Of a stretch of 64,000 bases of DNA, positions 41,602 to 49,409 are shown piece after piece. Both the position numbers and the translations under genes were made by a program. Every line of letters begins with the position of its first letter. Positions within the stretch are counted from its first letter, which is position 1. The DNA is from Flavobacterium beibuense F44-8 (GTDB lineage Bacteria; Bacteroidota; Bacteroidia; Flavobacteriales; Flavobacteriaceae): contig NZ_JRLV01000009.1 in NCBI RefSeq assembly GCF_000769915.1, positions 124,001-188,000 on the forward strand. Direction: 5' to 3'. The notes below the pieces were generated by a model. That model saw only the letters and a program-made list of their open reading frames with translations, was not told the DNA's origin and did not search any database.

Positions 41602-41796
41602 TTAAAATAGTTTTTTACGTATGTATAATATTGATTTAAGAAGGAAGAAAAAAGTAATACACAGCAAAACCACACCACCCAGTACCTGAGTGTCTGATTT
41701 TGCACTAAGCATATGGAATGCCTGTGTGGTTATCCATAATACAGCCAGAATTAAGAGCGGTATTGCTGAAAGGATAACAATTTTTTGTGTTTTCAT
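41602..41796 (-). CDS. Small two-helix membrane protein
   Basis: The 64-residue protein (MKTQKIVILSAIPLLILAVLW...) has two membrane helices joined by a short polar loop and a basic C-terminus (LYIRKKLF). It is 5 bases upstream of the SPFH gene and surely co-transcribed. A longer frame to 41826 adds ten residues without a supporting signal. The family is not recognised. A small membrane partner of an SPFH ring is an appealing but unproven reading. Confidence 0.65.
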   Translation of the reverse strand: MKTQKIVILSAIPLLILAVLWITTQAFHMLSAKSDTQVLGGVVLLCITFFFLLKSILYIRKKLF

Positions 41797-41929
41797 TGAA
41801 GTAATTGTATAAGGTGTTTTTAACAAAAATTTGCTCTGTTAAATTACGAAATATTTTTCGATTTTGCAACTATATCAAGCGATAGCGCGCATGTAACTAT
41901 GATTTAGGTAATTGCGTAATGTTAAAATA

Positions 41930-42838
41930 TTAAGGTAATGGCCTTCCCATTTCTTCCCTGAATATTTTTTTGATGCTTTCTATCTCATCGGCATATATTG
42001 TTTTCTTTCTCGTACCGAAGTTTAGGGTATTCACCACCTTGTTTTTTCCTTCCCAAAGCAGTTTTAACTGTTTGCTTTCTATCTCTTTTCTGCATAGGAA
42101 ATCGGGGATAACAGCAAGCCCTGTACCGCTGCTCAGGCAGCGCACAATAGAGTTGAGGTTGGGAACTATATAGTTAGGCCTGAAATCAGGGTGTTTGTCT
42201 AGGTTTTGTTTCCAAAAACGCCTTAAATGTTCCATATCGCCCGTTGTTCCATACCATTTTTGTTCCTTCAACCACTTTTCAATGTCTTTAGGATTATCTT
42301 TTTTAATGAGTGAATTCAGGGTTTTATCGTCTGTATTATTACCACCTACAAGGACTATGGTTTCGTATGAAAAAGGCTCGTAATCAATATCCTTACTGTT
42401 TATAGCCTGAGGTGTAATAATAAGGTCGAGTATTCCTTTTTCAAGACTATCCACCATTTCAGGATATTCCCCAAACTTAATAATGATATTAAACGGAAAG
42501 GAAGCTATATAAGGCTCCAGTGTAGTTTGAAAAGTTTCAAAGCACATACCTATACTTATTGTTGGTGTATGCTTTTCGGTACTGCGCTGAAAGCTTTTTT
42601 CTGCCTCTTCCAGTTTGGTAACCGGTTCGATAATAAAATTGTATAGTGCCTTACCCCTTTCGGTAGGTATCATTCGGCGTCCTCTTCGTTCAAAAAGCTT
42701 ATACCCCGTGTAGTTTTCAAGTGAGCTTAAATGCAGACTAACACCGGGTTGGGAGATGTAAAGTTCTTCGGCAGCACCGGTAAGTGTCCCGGTTTTGTAT
42801 ATGGTTTTAAACGTGCGATACCATTCTAAATTTACCAT
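41930..42838 (-). CDS. LysR-type transcriptional regulator
   Basis: The 302-residue regulator has an N-terminal winged helix (EWYRTFKTIYKTGTLTGAAEELYISQPGVSLHLSSLE) and a periplasmic-binding-like effector domain. It is divergent from the mdaB-ygiN pair with about 100 bases between them, the classic LysR arrangement, so it most likely controls the quinone reductase genes. The ATG at 42838 (MVNLEWYRTFK) is the natural start; the frame extends to 42865 with a Tyr/Asn-rich leader that is not conserved in style. Confidence 0.92.
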   Translation of the reverse strand: MVNLEWYRTFKTIYKTGTLTGAAEELYISQPGVSLHLSSLENYTGYKLFERRGRRMIPTERGKALYNFIIEPVTKLEEAEKSFQRSTEKHTPTISIGMCFETFQTTLEPYIASFPFNIIIKFGEYPEMVDSLEKGILDLIITPQAINSKDIDYEPFSYETIVLVGGNNTDDKTLNSLIKKDNPKDIEKWLKEQKWYGTTGDMEHLRRFWKQNLDKHPDFRPNYIVPNLNSIVRCLSSGTGLAVIPDFLCRKEIESKQLKLLWEGKNKVVNTLNFGTRKKTIYADEIESIKKIFREEMGRPLP

Positions 42839-42862
42839 AGCTAAACTATTATTATAATAATA

Positions 42863-42914
42863 CAAAGGTATGAATTATGTTATTTTTATAATAGGTTACC
42901 CCGTAATAACTTTG
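42863..42914. promoter_or_regulatory. Divergent promoter region between the LysR gene and mdaB
   Basis: Minus-strand TACCTTTG (42863-42870) and plus-strand TAACTTTG (42907-42914) are TAnnTTTG -7 elements for the LysR gene and mdaB. Between them GTTA-N8-TAAC (42895-42910) forms a dyad overlapping the mdaB -7 element, a plausible LysR binding site. The -33 elements are poor, as for activator-dependent promoters. Confidence 0.5.
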
Positions 42915-42941
42915 CATTGTAAATTTTAAAGGAAACATAAA

Positions 42942-43544
42942 ATGAAAAAAATATTTGTAATAAACGGAGGGCAAAGCTTTGGTCATTCTGGAGGGAAGTT
43001 CAATGAAACCATAGCTAACGAAACAGTAGCCTTTTTTACTGATAATGAAGATTATGAAGTGCAGGTTACACATGTTAGTGATGATTATGATCCCGTAGCC
43101 GAGGTTGATAAGTTTACCTGGGCCGATGTGATTATTTATCATACCCCGATATGGTGGTTTCAATTGCCTCATAATTTTAAAAAGTACATTGATGAGGTAT
43201 TTACCGTTGGACATAACAATGGAATATACAGGAGTGACGGAAGATCATCTGAAAATCCGGCGATAAACTACGGTACGGGAGGGCAGATGCATGGTAAGAA
43301 ATACATGCTTACCACTTCATGGAATGCACCGCAAGAAGCCTTTACCTTACCGGGTGAATTTTTTATGGAAAAAAGCGTAGATGAAGGGCCATTATTCGGT
43401 TTTCACCGTATGAATGCTTTTACGGGTATGCAGCCACTTAAAAGTATCCATTTCCATGACGTGGAAAAGAATGCCGATGTAGAGAAGGATGTTAAAGTAT
43501 ATAACCAACACCTTACAGAAGTTTTTACCCATGCCGCAAATTAA
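42942..43544 (+). CDS. mdaB: NAD(P)H:quinone oxidoreductase (MdaB type)
   Basis: The 200-residue flavodoxin-like protein starts KKIFVINGGQSFGHSGGKFNETI and has WADVIIYHTPIWWFQLPHNFKKYIDEVF, the flavin-binding segment typical for MdaB. It reduces quinones by two electrons with NAD(P)H, avoiding semiquinones. Directly downstream is a YgiN-like monooxygenase with a 14-base overlap, as in E. coli. LysR control is suggested by the divergent regulator. Confidence 0.9.
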   Translation: MKKIFVINGGQSFGHSGGKFNETIANETVAFFTDNEDYEVQVTHVSDDYDPVAEVDKFTWADVIIYHTPIWWFQLPHNFKKYIDEVFTVGHNNGIYRSDGRSSENPAINYGTGGQMHGKKYMLTTSWNAPQEAFTLPGEFFMEKSVDEGPLFGFHRMNAFTGMQPLKSIHFHDVEKNADVEKDVKVYNQHLTEVFTHAAN

Positions 43545-43821
43545 TTTAACCGCCATAGTAAAGAGTCTTCCTGAAAAGATAGAGGAAACAAAGGCTATGT
43601 TGCAGGAAATGGTGTTTTATTCCATTAAGGAAAAAGCCTGCCTTAAGTATGAATTGCATCAGTCACAAACCGAACCGCATGTTTTTATTTTCCACGAAAT
43701 CTGGAAGAGTAGGGAAGACCTTGATTTACACAATAAACAGCCCTATATAACAGGATTTATTGAAAAGTCAGCCGAATTGCTACAGGAACCTGTTTCGGTT
43801 TACATTACCGACATTATATAA
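43531..43821 (+). CDS. Quinol monooxygenase-like protein (YgiN type)
   Basis: The 96-residue protein (MPQINLTAIVKSLPEKIEETKAMLQEMV) belongs to the antibiotic-biosynthesis-monooxygenase (ABM) ferredoxin-like fold, with CLKYELHQSQTEPHVFIFHEIWKSREDLDLH and the conserved HxxxPY-like region. YgiN oxidises menadiol to menadione, completing a quinone cycle with MdaB. Overlap with the end of mdaB indicates translational coupling. The ATG at 43531 is preferred over an upstream in-frame codon at 43489, which lies deep in mdaB. Confidence 0.85.
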   Translation: MPQINLTAIVKSLPEKIEETKAMLQEMVFYSIKEKACLKYELHQSQTEPHVFIFHEIWKSREDLDLHNKQPYITGFIEKSAELLQEPVSVYITDII

Positions 43822-43850
43822 AAAATCCCCTCAAGTGAGGGGATTTTTTT
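43821..43850. terminator. Bidirectional terminator
   Basis: ATCCCCTC and GAGGGGAT form the stem (43825-43844) flanked by A-run and T-run, between ygiN and the convergent L,D-transpeptidase gene. Confidence 0.88.
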
Positions 43851-45441
43851 ACATATAAAGCATATCTGCCAGTCGGTCATCACGTTTATAAACATCATCA
43901 AAAAATACTACGTTACCGTTCTTATCGGCCCAAGCCGTAAAATAGGTAAGGAATACAGGGATTTTTTCCTTGAGCCTGTATATGTTTTCGCTGCTTTTAT
44001 GCATAGCGGCATCTACCTGTTTTTCGGTCCATCCTCCGTCTTTTGAGGTAATAGCTATAGCAAGTTCACGTGCTTTTTGTACCCTTACACACCCGTGGCT
44101 AAAGGCTCTGTCTTCTCTACTAAACAGGCTTTTTGCCGGAGTATCGTGCAGGTAAATATTATTTGAATTAGGGAACATAAATTTAACCAATCCCAAAGAG
44201 TTGTTTTTACCCGGTTTTTGCCTTACACTCTTACCGTTCCATTCCATATTGTGTTGGGCTAGGTAATCAGGATTTTTAGCAATAGCAGGTTCTATTTCGT
44301 TTCTAAGGATACTTGTAGGTACATTCCAGTAAGGGCTAAATGCCAGGTAGCTCATTTCTCCGCTAAAAATTACAGTTTTATGTAGTGCCTTACCCACAAC
44401 CACATTAGAGATCAGCACGGTATCTTTATCTCTAAAATAATATAACCTGTATGAAGGGATGTTTACCGCTATGTATTCCTTCTCGCTGTTTATGGATGAT
44501 GGCACCCAGCGGCAACGTTCCATGTTAACGGTAATGGTTTTTATACGCTCTTCTACCGGAACGTTAAGTTCAGCAAGAATATCTTTAGTGATAGCTTTAC
44601 TTTGGTTTCTGTAATGTACTTTTTCATACCTGTTAATGGCAGTAAGCAATTCGTCGTCAAATACTTTGTTGCCCGAATCGTTTTTAAGGTAACCTTCTGT
44701 AAAAAGCCTTTTTCTAACCTCTGTTACAGTAACCGATGAATCTCCGGGCTTAATTGATTTTACACCGTCTTCAAAAGCAATTTTGGTATTCCAACCACCG
44801 TTCTTTTCAATAGTACGGTATTTTTCAAGTCCTTTTCTAAGGTTGTAATACTGAGTGAAAACTTCGTCTCTGTCTTTTTTAATCAGTTCGGGCTTTCTCA
44901 TCAGGGTGTCAAGGTAGCTTACATAATCTACCCTGTCACGCGGCAGATACCAGCCTGTCGCTTCACTTTCTGAAGGGTCAAGCCCCTGCAGTACATTCTT
45001 GGCATAATAGAAATACATGGAGCTTACCAGTAGTTCAGATTCTGTGTCGGGCTTACTGTTTCCTGCAAAAAATAACTGGTCTACACTATCTTTGTAGGGC
45101 ATATTTTTTTTAACCCCTTCCTCTTCAAGATTTGAGGATAAATGATGCAGTACATCGGCAAATTCAATGAGTCCCTTATCATCATGCCATATATAATGAT
45201 CGTGCTTGCGGTATAGTTTTTTTATTTCACCTTCAAACTTTTTAAAATCCGGATATTTTTGAAAAAAGGCATCAAATTTTGTGGTGTCTATAGGTATAAT
45301 ATTATCATGTTCATGTACATCTGCACGGGCAATTTCCTCAATTTCTTTTTCTTCTTCGGTTTTCTTTTTACAGGAAAATACTGTAAGTAAGGTAATTACG
45401 GTAAATAGGGTTAATAAAAGGGGTCTTTTCATAGTTTTCAA
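43849..45441 (-). CDS. L,D-transpeptidase family lipoprotein (YcbB-like)
   Basis: The 530-residue envelope protein has a lipoprotein signal (LTLFTVITLLTVFSC, Cys24), a scaffold region, a peptidoglycan-binding-like segment (VTEVRKRLFTEGYLKND) and the YkuD catalytic domain with SREDRAFSHGCVRVQKA, where the cysteine is the nucleophile. It forms 3-3 cross-links or attaches other groups to the stem peptide; the large size resembles E. coli YcbB (LdtD). Lipid anchoring is typical for the Bacteroidota version. Preceded by a 200-base AT-rich leader region. Confidence 0.92.
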   Translation of the reverse strand: MKTMKRPLLLTLFTVITLLTVFSCKKKTEEEKEIEEIARADVHEHDNIIPIDTTKFDAFFQKYPDFKKFEGEIKKLYRKHDHYIWHDDKGLIEFADVLHHLSSNLEEEGVKKNMPYKDSVDQLFFAGNSKPDTESELLVSSMYFYYAKNVLQGLDPSESEATGWYLPRDRVDYVSYLDTLMRKPELIKKDRDEVFTQYYNLRKGLEKYRTIEKNGGWNTKIAFEDGVKSIKPGDSSVTVTEVRKRLFTEGYLKNDSGNKVFDDELLTAINRYEKVHYRNQSKAITKDILAELNVPVEERIKTITVNMERCRWVPSSINSEKEYIAVNIPSYRLYYFRDKDTVLISNVVVGKALHKTVIFSGEMSYLAFSPYWNVPTSILRNEIEPAIAKNPDYLAQHNMEWNGKSVRQKPGKNNSLGLVKFMFPNSNNIYLHDTPAKSLFSREDRAFSHGCVRVQKARELAIAITSKDGGWTEKQVDAAMHKSSENIYRLKEKIPVFLTYFTAWADKNGNVVFFDDVYKRDDRLADMLYM

Positions 45442-45606
45442 ACTTTTTTTCTAAAATTAAATAAAAAACACATGGAAATCTTTGTTTTAATAAAAATGTA
45501 ATCTATATTTAACTAATGTTTATTATTTTTTGCTAAAAAAAAATTTAAGTTTCTTAAAATTTTAAATAATTAGTAAAATTTTAGTATTTTTTTGAATTAG
45601 TGTACG

Positions 45607-45614
45607 TATTTTTG
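45607..45614 (+). promoter_or_regulatory. Promoter -7 element for the 84-residue gene
   Basis: TATTTTTG fits TAnnTTTG and lies 27 bases before the ATG at 45642. The nearest TTG is only 12 bases upstream, so the -33 element is not convincing. Confidence 0.4.
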
Positions 45615-45641
45615 TGACATAATGAGGAAAGAGAAAATGTC

Positions 45642-45896
45642 ATGTCTGAGTATACTAGCATAGGGAGTCGCATAAGCGTTTCTGCAATAAGGGATTACCT
45701 GTTTGCAAAAAAGATTGAAAAAGGTGATTCGTTAGTGCTTAACAGTGCCGATTATGAACACCTTGTAGAAGAAATTAAAAAGAAAAGTGAGCCAATAGAA
45801 ATACCTTTAAACATTTTTGGCGTGCTTATTGTTAAAGATAAAAGTGGGAGAGTGCCCACAGGAAAAGTACAGATTGTTGAAGATGACAAAATGTAG
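45642..45896 (+). CDS. Small uncharacterised soluble protein (84 residues)
   Basis: The protein (MSEYTSIGSRISVSAIRDYLFAKKIEKGDSLVLNSADYEHLVEEI...) shows a helix, a KGDSLVLN strand turn, a helix and a PLNIFGVLIVKDKSGRVPTGKVQIVEDD beta region. I recognise no family. It stands alone with a -7 element and its own terminator. The NIFGVLIVKDKSG segment may be a small binding domain. Confidence 0.65.
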   Translation: MSEYTSIGSRISVSAIRDYLFAKKIEKGDSLVLNSADYEHLVEEIKKKSEPIEIPLNIFGVLIVKDKSGRVPTGKVQIVEDDKM

Positions 45897-45924
45897 TGAG
45901 GCTAACAATCTCCATTTAAACAGA

Positions 45925-45956
45925 AAAAAGCTTCGTAGTAGTGCCCGAAGCTTTTT
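45925..45956 (+). terminator. Terminator after the 84-residue gene
   Basis: AAAAAGCTTCG (45925-45935) and CGAAGCTTTTT (45946-45956) form an 11-bp stem with a 10-base loop, followed by TTT. Confidence 0.8.
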
Positions 45957-46034
45957 TTATTTGTGTACCTTTATGATAGTATCTCATTGTTAAAGCTGTC
46001 CCTCAATAGGCTTAAATTATAATGTTATTTACTC

Positions 46035-46403
46035 ATGAACGATTACATTGGGCGGAACATAAAGTTTTTATGTGACAGGTACTCGTTGTCACAAGATGAA
46101 TTTGGGGCTCAATTTGGTCTCAATAAGAGTGTTGTAGGTACATATGTGAGAGGTATTTCTCATCCTAAAATTGATACTATCCAGAAAATTTGCAGTAAAT
46201 ACCAGTTTTCCATGGACGATTTTGTAAATCATGATCTTAGTGAGAAATATACTGGGCATACTCCGGCATCAGAAATGCAAAAGGTTATGGAGGAAGCTGC
46301 TGTATATAAGGCGGAAAATGCTGCACTACTAAAAACCATAGAAGCTCAAAGGGATACTATTGAGGCTATGCGTGTAACTATTGATACTTTGCTTAAACGA
46401 TAA
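46035..46403 (+). CDS. XRE-type helix-turn-helix protein with coiled-coil tail
   Basis: The 122-residue protein has an HTH_3-type domain (about residues 5-62: IKFLCDRYSLSQDEFGAQFGLNKSVVGTYVRGISHPKIDTIQKIC) and a C-terminal coiled coil (about 80-122, EAAVYKAENAALLKTIEAQRDTIEAM) for dimerisation. Such short regulators are common in flavobacteria and mobile elements. The next gene follows after 11 bases, so the pair is likely one transcript. Target promoters are unknown. Confidence 0.85.
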   Translation: MNDYIGRNIKFLCDRYSLSQDEFGAQFGLNKSVVGTYVRGISHPKIDTIQKICSKYQFSMDDFVNHDLSEKYTGHTPASEMQKVMEEAAVYKAENAALLKTIEAQRDTIEAMRVTIDTLLKR

Positions 46404-46414
46404 ATTGCTGTGTG

Positions 46415-46687
46415 ATGAAAGAGAATTTTAAAATAATATTAGCTGCTTTACAGGAAGCAGGCATGGAAATGGGGCAGGCTCAGTTTAGTATTACAGAGTA
46501 TTCGCTTAAAACCCGACTTAGTTTTAAATTTAAGCATATAGATGAGTTTCTGGATTTTTTACAGTTAGAAGCATCTCATAATGATGAAAAATCAGATCAC
46601 ATCAAAAACATATTTATAGAAGAGGGGATTAATCCCGATAACTTTTTTTACGTTAACTTTTATAAGACAAAGGTTACTGAACTTTAA
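46415..46687 (+). CDS. Small uncharacterised protein next to XRE regulator
   Basis: The 90-residue soluble protein (MKENFKIILAALQEAGMEMGQAQFSITEY...) has a helical start, a central SLKTRLSFKFKHIDEFLDFLQLEAS part and a FYVNFYKTKV end. No family is recognised. A GTG immediately before the ATG gives a start only one codon longer. Its distance of 11 bases to the XRE gene suggests a functional pair, but it does not look like a typical toxin. Confidence 0.6.
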   Translation: MKENFKIILAALQEAGMEMGQAQFSITEYSLKTRLSFKFKHIDEFLDFLQLEASHNDEKSDHIKNIFIEEGINPDNFFYVNFYKTKVTEL

Positions 46688-46753
46688 AATTTTCAATAAC
46701 TGTTAAAGTGAGAAAATTAACCTAAAAAAAAGTTAATAACACATAATAATTTC

Positions 46754-46761
46754 TAATTTTG
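46754..46761 (+). promoter_or_regulatory. Promoter -7 element for the 84-residue membrane gene
   Basis: TAATTTTG followed by CCC fits TAnnTTTG and would start a transcript with a leader of about 130 bases before the ATG at 46900. The rest of the 212-base gap shows no other clear feature. Confidence 0.45.
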
Positions 46762-46899
46762 CCCGATATAAGTATGTTAACATGTAAGCGGGTAAACTCA
46801 GGTAGCATGAGGGAATGAAAATGGTAATATACTTTTCCCTTCAAAAACCATATTGGTTATTCCTTACATTTTATTGCTGGCAAAAAAAGAAAAAGAAAA

Positions 46900-47154
46900 A
46901 TGAAGCTGTTTTCACTGCTGCTGTCTGTTATTATGTTTTTTGTATCACTGTATTTTTTTAGTATACAATTAGGTAGTATAGACAGTTTAAACGATGTAAT
47001 TTACATATCTCTTCTAGTTACCCTTATGGCTATTTGTGTAGTAGGGGTAATTATTAATTGGGATATTTTAAAGAAGAAGAAAAAGAACAAAGAGAATGTA
47101 ATACTCTTTGTGAGTAACAGTTTTTCAAGAAAAGAAAAGAAGAACAAAAAATAA
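46900..47154 (+). CDS. Small membrane protein with lysine-rich tail
   Basis: The 84-residue protein has two membrane helices (LFSLLLSVIMFFVSLYFFSI and VIYISLLVTLMAICVVGVII) and a highly basic cytosolic tail (LKKKKKNKENV, RKEKKNKK). No family is recognised. It has its own -7 element and a strong terminator. Confidence 0.65.
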   Translation: MKLFSLLLSVIMFFVSLYFFSIQLGSIDSLNDVIYISLLVTLMAICVVGVIINWDILKKKKKNKENVILFVSNSFSRKEKKNKK

Positions 47155-47183
47155 AAAACTCCGGTACTGTACCGGAGTTTTTT
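47154..47183. terminator. Bidirectional terminator
   Basis: ACTCCGGTA (47158-47166) and TACCGGAGT (47170-47178) form a 9-bp stem with a CTG loop, between A-run and T-run, separating the small membrane gene from the convergent M28 peptidase gene. Confidence 0.88.
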
Positions 47184-47200
47184 TATTTATATCTAAGGAT

Positions 47201-48214
47201 TTATTTACCGTCTTTATCTACAACAGGTCTTTCGTCTCTGTTTGCAAGCTCCCAGGCAGTAACAAAAGCAAGTTGGGCTCTTTTTGCCAGTAGGTCGTAT
47301 TCAATTTTATCGGGAGTATCGGTTGGCTGATGGTAATCAGCATGTACACCGTTAAAGTAAAATATAATCGGGATTCCTTTTTTAGCGAAGTTGTAGTGAT
47401 CTGACCTGTAGTAAAACTGGTTTGGATCGTTTCGCTCATTGTATCTGTAATCCAGCTGTAGGTTAACGTATTTTTTGTTTGCCTCTTCGTTTATGTTGTG
47501 TAAATCGGTACTTAACCTGTCTGACCCGATAACATATACATAATTACCATCTTCTTTATGGTCGTCGTCCCTGCGGCCTATCATATCGATATTTAGGTCG
47601 GTTATAGTATTAGCAATTGGGAATAACGGATGTTCAGAATAGTAACGTGAACCGTGAAGCCCATGCTCTTCACCTGTAACGTGAAGGAATAGGATGGAAC
47701 GTTTTGGACCATGACCTTCTTTTTTAGCTTTCATGAATGCCTGTGCTATTTCAAGAAGCGCTACAGTACCCGATCCGTCATCATCGGCACCATTGTATAT
47801 CTCTCCGTTTTTCATACCTACGTGGTCATAGTGAGCAGAGATGATAAGTATTTCTTCCGGCTTTTCAGTTCCTTCAATAAACGCCCAAATGTTTTCAGAA
47901 TCGTTAAGCTTAGGACTAAACGGTCTTCTCATAAACTCAGAAGGTACGGTTTGGTACCAGCCTTCTGCTGCTTTAGGGTACGATATATCATTAGCCTTGT
48001 ACTGGCTAATAAGGTACTTACCTGCTTTTTTTTGTCCTTCTTCTCCTGTATTACGCCCCTGCATCTCATCAGATGCTACAATGTAAAGATGTGTTTTTAA
48101 ATCATCTGCCGTAATTGTATTCATGTATTTGGATACATAATCTTTATTTTTTGTGTTTGTCGACCCGCACGATATTGCAAGGCAGGACAACGAAAGCAGC
48201 AATAATTTATTCAT
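47201..48214 (-). CDS. M28 family zinc aminopeptidase lipoprotein
   Basis: The 337-residue protein has a lipoprotein signal (LSCLAISC, Cys16) and the M28 peptidase domain: ISAHYDHVG and GADDDGSGTVALLE with zinc ligands, TGEEHGLHGSRYY with the catalytic glutamate, DMIGR, and the final histidine ligand in GVHADYHQPTDTPD. It is expected to trim peptides in the periplasm or at the cell surface. A longer frame to 48277 overlaps the neighbouring DUF3667 gene, so the ATG at 48214 is chosen. Confidence 0.92.
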   Translation of the reverse strand: MNKLLLLSLSCLAISCGSTNTKNKDYVSKYMNTITADDLKTHLYIVASDEMQGRNTGEEGQKKAGKYLISQYKANDISYPKAAEGWYQTVPSEFMRRPFSPKLNDSENIWAFIEGTEKPEEILIISAHYDHVGMKNGEIYNGADDDGSGTVALLEIAQAFMKAKKEGHGPKRSILFLHVTGEEHGLHGSRYYSEHPLFPIANTITDLNIDMIGRRDDDHKEDGNYVYVIGSDRLSTDLHNINEEANKKYVNLQLDYRYNERNDPNQFYYRSDHYNFAKKGIPIIFYFNGVHADYHQPTDTPDKIEYDLLAKRAQLAFVTAWELANRDERPVVDKDGK

Positions 48215-48254
48215 AAATATATTTTGGTTTATTAAGAGCTTTAAAGATAGGAAT

Positions 48255-49280
48255 TTAATGCAGGCTGTAAAATGCAATTTTTATAAAAATAAAAGTTAAG
48301 AACAGTACTGAAATAAAGTTTATGATTAGCATCAGTAAACATTTTGTAAAATTAATTATCCATTTTTCATGATACATTTTTCTATGTGATCTAAAAAAGT
48401 AATATACTGTCCATAGGGTTACTAATCCAATTATAATAGGAACTACTATTTCTTCAAATACCGCTCCTAACGGACTTATAAATCTAGATAGGGTTATCAT
48501 TATAAATGATGTTAACAACAGAAAGGAAAAATAATGTAATGTGAAAATACCGTGATCAAAAAAATACCATCTTTTTTTGCCATGGAAAAGCCATAATATA
48601 AAAGCAAAAAACGGCATATATATAAAAAGGGCTTTAGGGAAATTATGCTTAATAGATTCCTTAAGTTTTTCTCCTACTTGTTCTGGAGAATTATGCTCAT
48701 ATAGTTTTAGTATTTTTTTACCTAATATATAGTCAGATTTACTAAGCCTTAAATGTTCTGGTTTTATTTTTTCAATGGAGTCCATTTCTTTAATAGAACT
48801 GTATGTCATAGGTGTTTCTACAATAAATTCAGTACTGTTAATTGTAGCCGTTTTAAAACCTACATTTTGTTTAGTGTTGATTTTCTCCTCTAGGGTTACT
48901 TCTTTATGTATTACTACTTCTTCAGTATGATGTTCGTTATTTAGTAACCCATTAGTATGATTTTCAAAATTCGGATAAAGGCTTGGAATAAAAAATGTTA
49001 TAAAACTTATAAAAATATAAAGTTTCACCGGTGCTACATAGCGTTGCCTGTAACCTTCAAGATATTCTTTAGTTAGTTTTGCAGGCCTTAGCAGTAGGTA
49101 TTTAATAGTTTTCCAAAAGGCACTGTCATAATGGGTAAAATCTTCGGCAAAATGGGTTATTAAATGCCAAAAACTCTGACGTGTTTCTACATTCTTTTGT
49201 CCACAATTGGAGCAGTAAGCTACATCTACTGTATAGCCGCAGTTTTCGCATTCTTTTTCGGTACGTAAATCACCAGACAT
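48255..49280 (-). CDS. DUF3667 membrane protein with zinc-ribbon start
   Basis: The 341-residue protein begins with a zinc ribbon (CENCGYTVDVAYCSNCGQ), followed by the DUF3667 core FWHLITHFAEDFTHYDSAFWKTIKYLLLRPAKLTKEYLEGYRQRYVAPVKLYIFISFI and several membrane helices in the C-terminal half. The family is widespread in Bacteroidota and of unknown function. A central charged region (about residues 120-200) faces one side of the membrane. It lies upstream of the M28 gene on the same strand. Confidence 0.88.
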   Translation of the reverse strand: MSGDLRTEKECENCGYTVDVAYCSNCGQKNVETRQSFWHLITHFAEDFTHYDSAFWKTIKYLLLRPAKLTKEYLEGYRQRYVAPVKLYIFISFITFFIPSLYPNFENHTNGLLNNEHHTEEVVIHKEVTLEEKINTKQNVGFKTATINSTEFIVETPMTYSSIKEMDSIEKIKPEHLRLSKSDYILGKKILKLYEHNSPEQVGEKLKESIKHNFPKALFIYMPFFAFILWLFHGKKRWYFFDHGIFTLHYFSFLLLTSFIMITLSRFISPLGAVFEEIVVPIIIGLVTLWTVYYFFRSHRKMYHEKWIINFTKCLLMLIINFISVLFLTFIFIKIAFYSLH

Positions 49281-49355
49281 AGTTTTAATAATTAGAGGCG
49301 GTTTGTTAATTGATTGTTCTAATGTTAAAACTATGAAAAAAATACAATAAAAAAC

Positions 49356-49384
49356 AAAAAGCCAAACTTTAAGTTTGGCTTTTT
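49356..49384 (-). terminator. Terminator of the dienelactone hydrolase-like gene
   Basis: GCCAAAC (49361-49367) and GTTTGGC (49373-49379) form the stem with flanking A and T runs; the transcript from the minus strand ends here. Confidence 0.85.
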
Positions 49385-49409
49385 GATGTATTGTTGTTTA
49401 GATATAAAG

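Noticed and set aside
46821..46961. 46-codon frame beginning ATGGTAATA with a Lys-rich stretch
   Set aside because: It overlaps the better supported 84-residue membrane gene in another frame, has no promoter or terminator of its own and no recognisable family.
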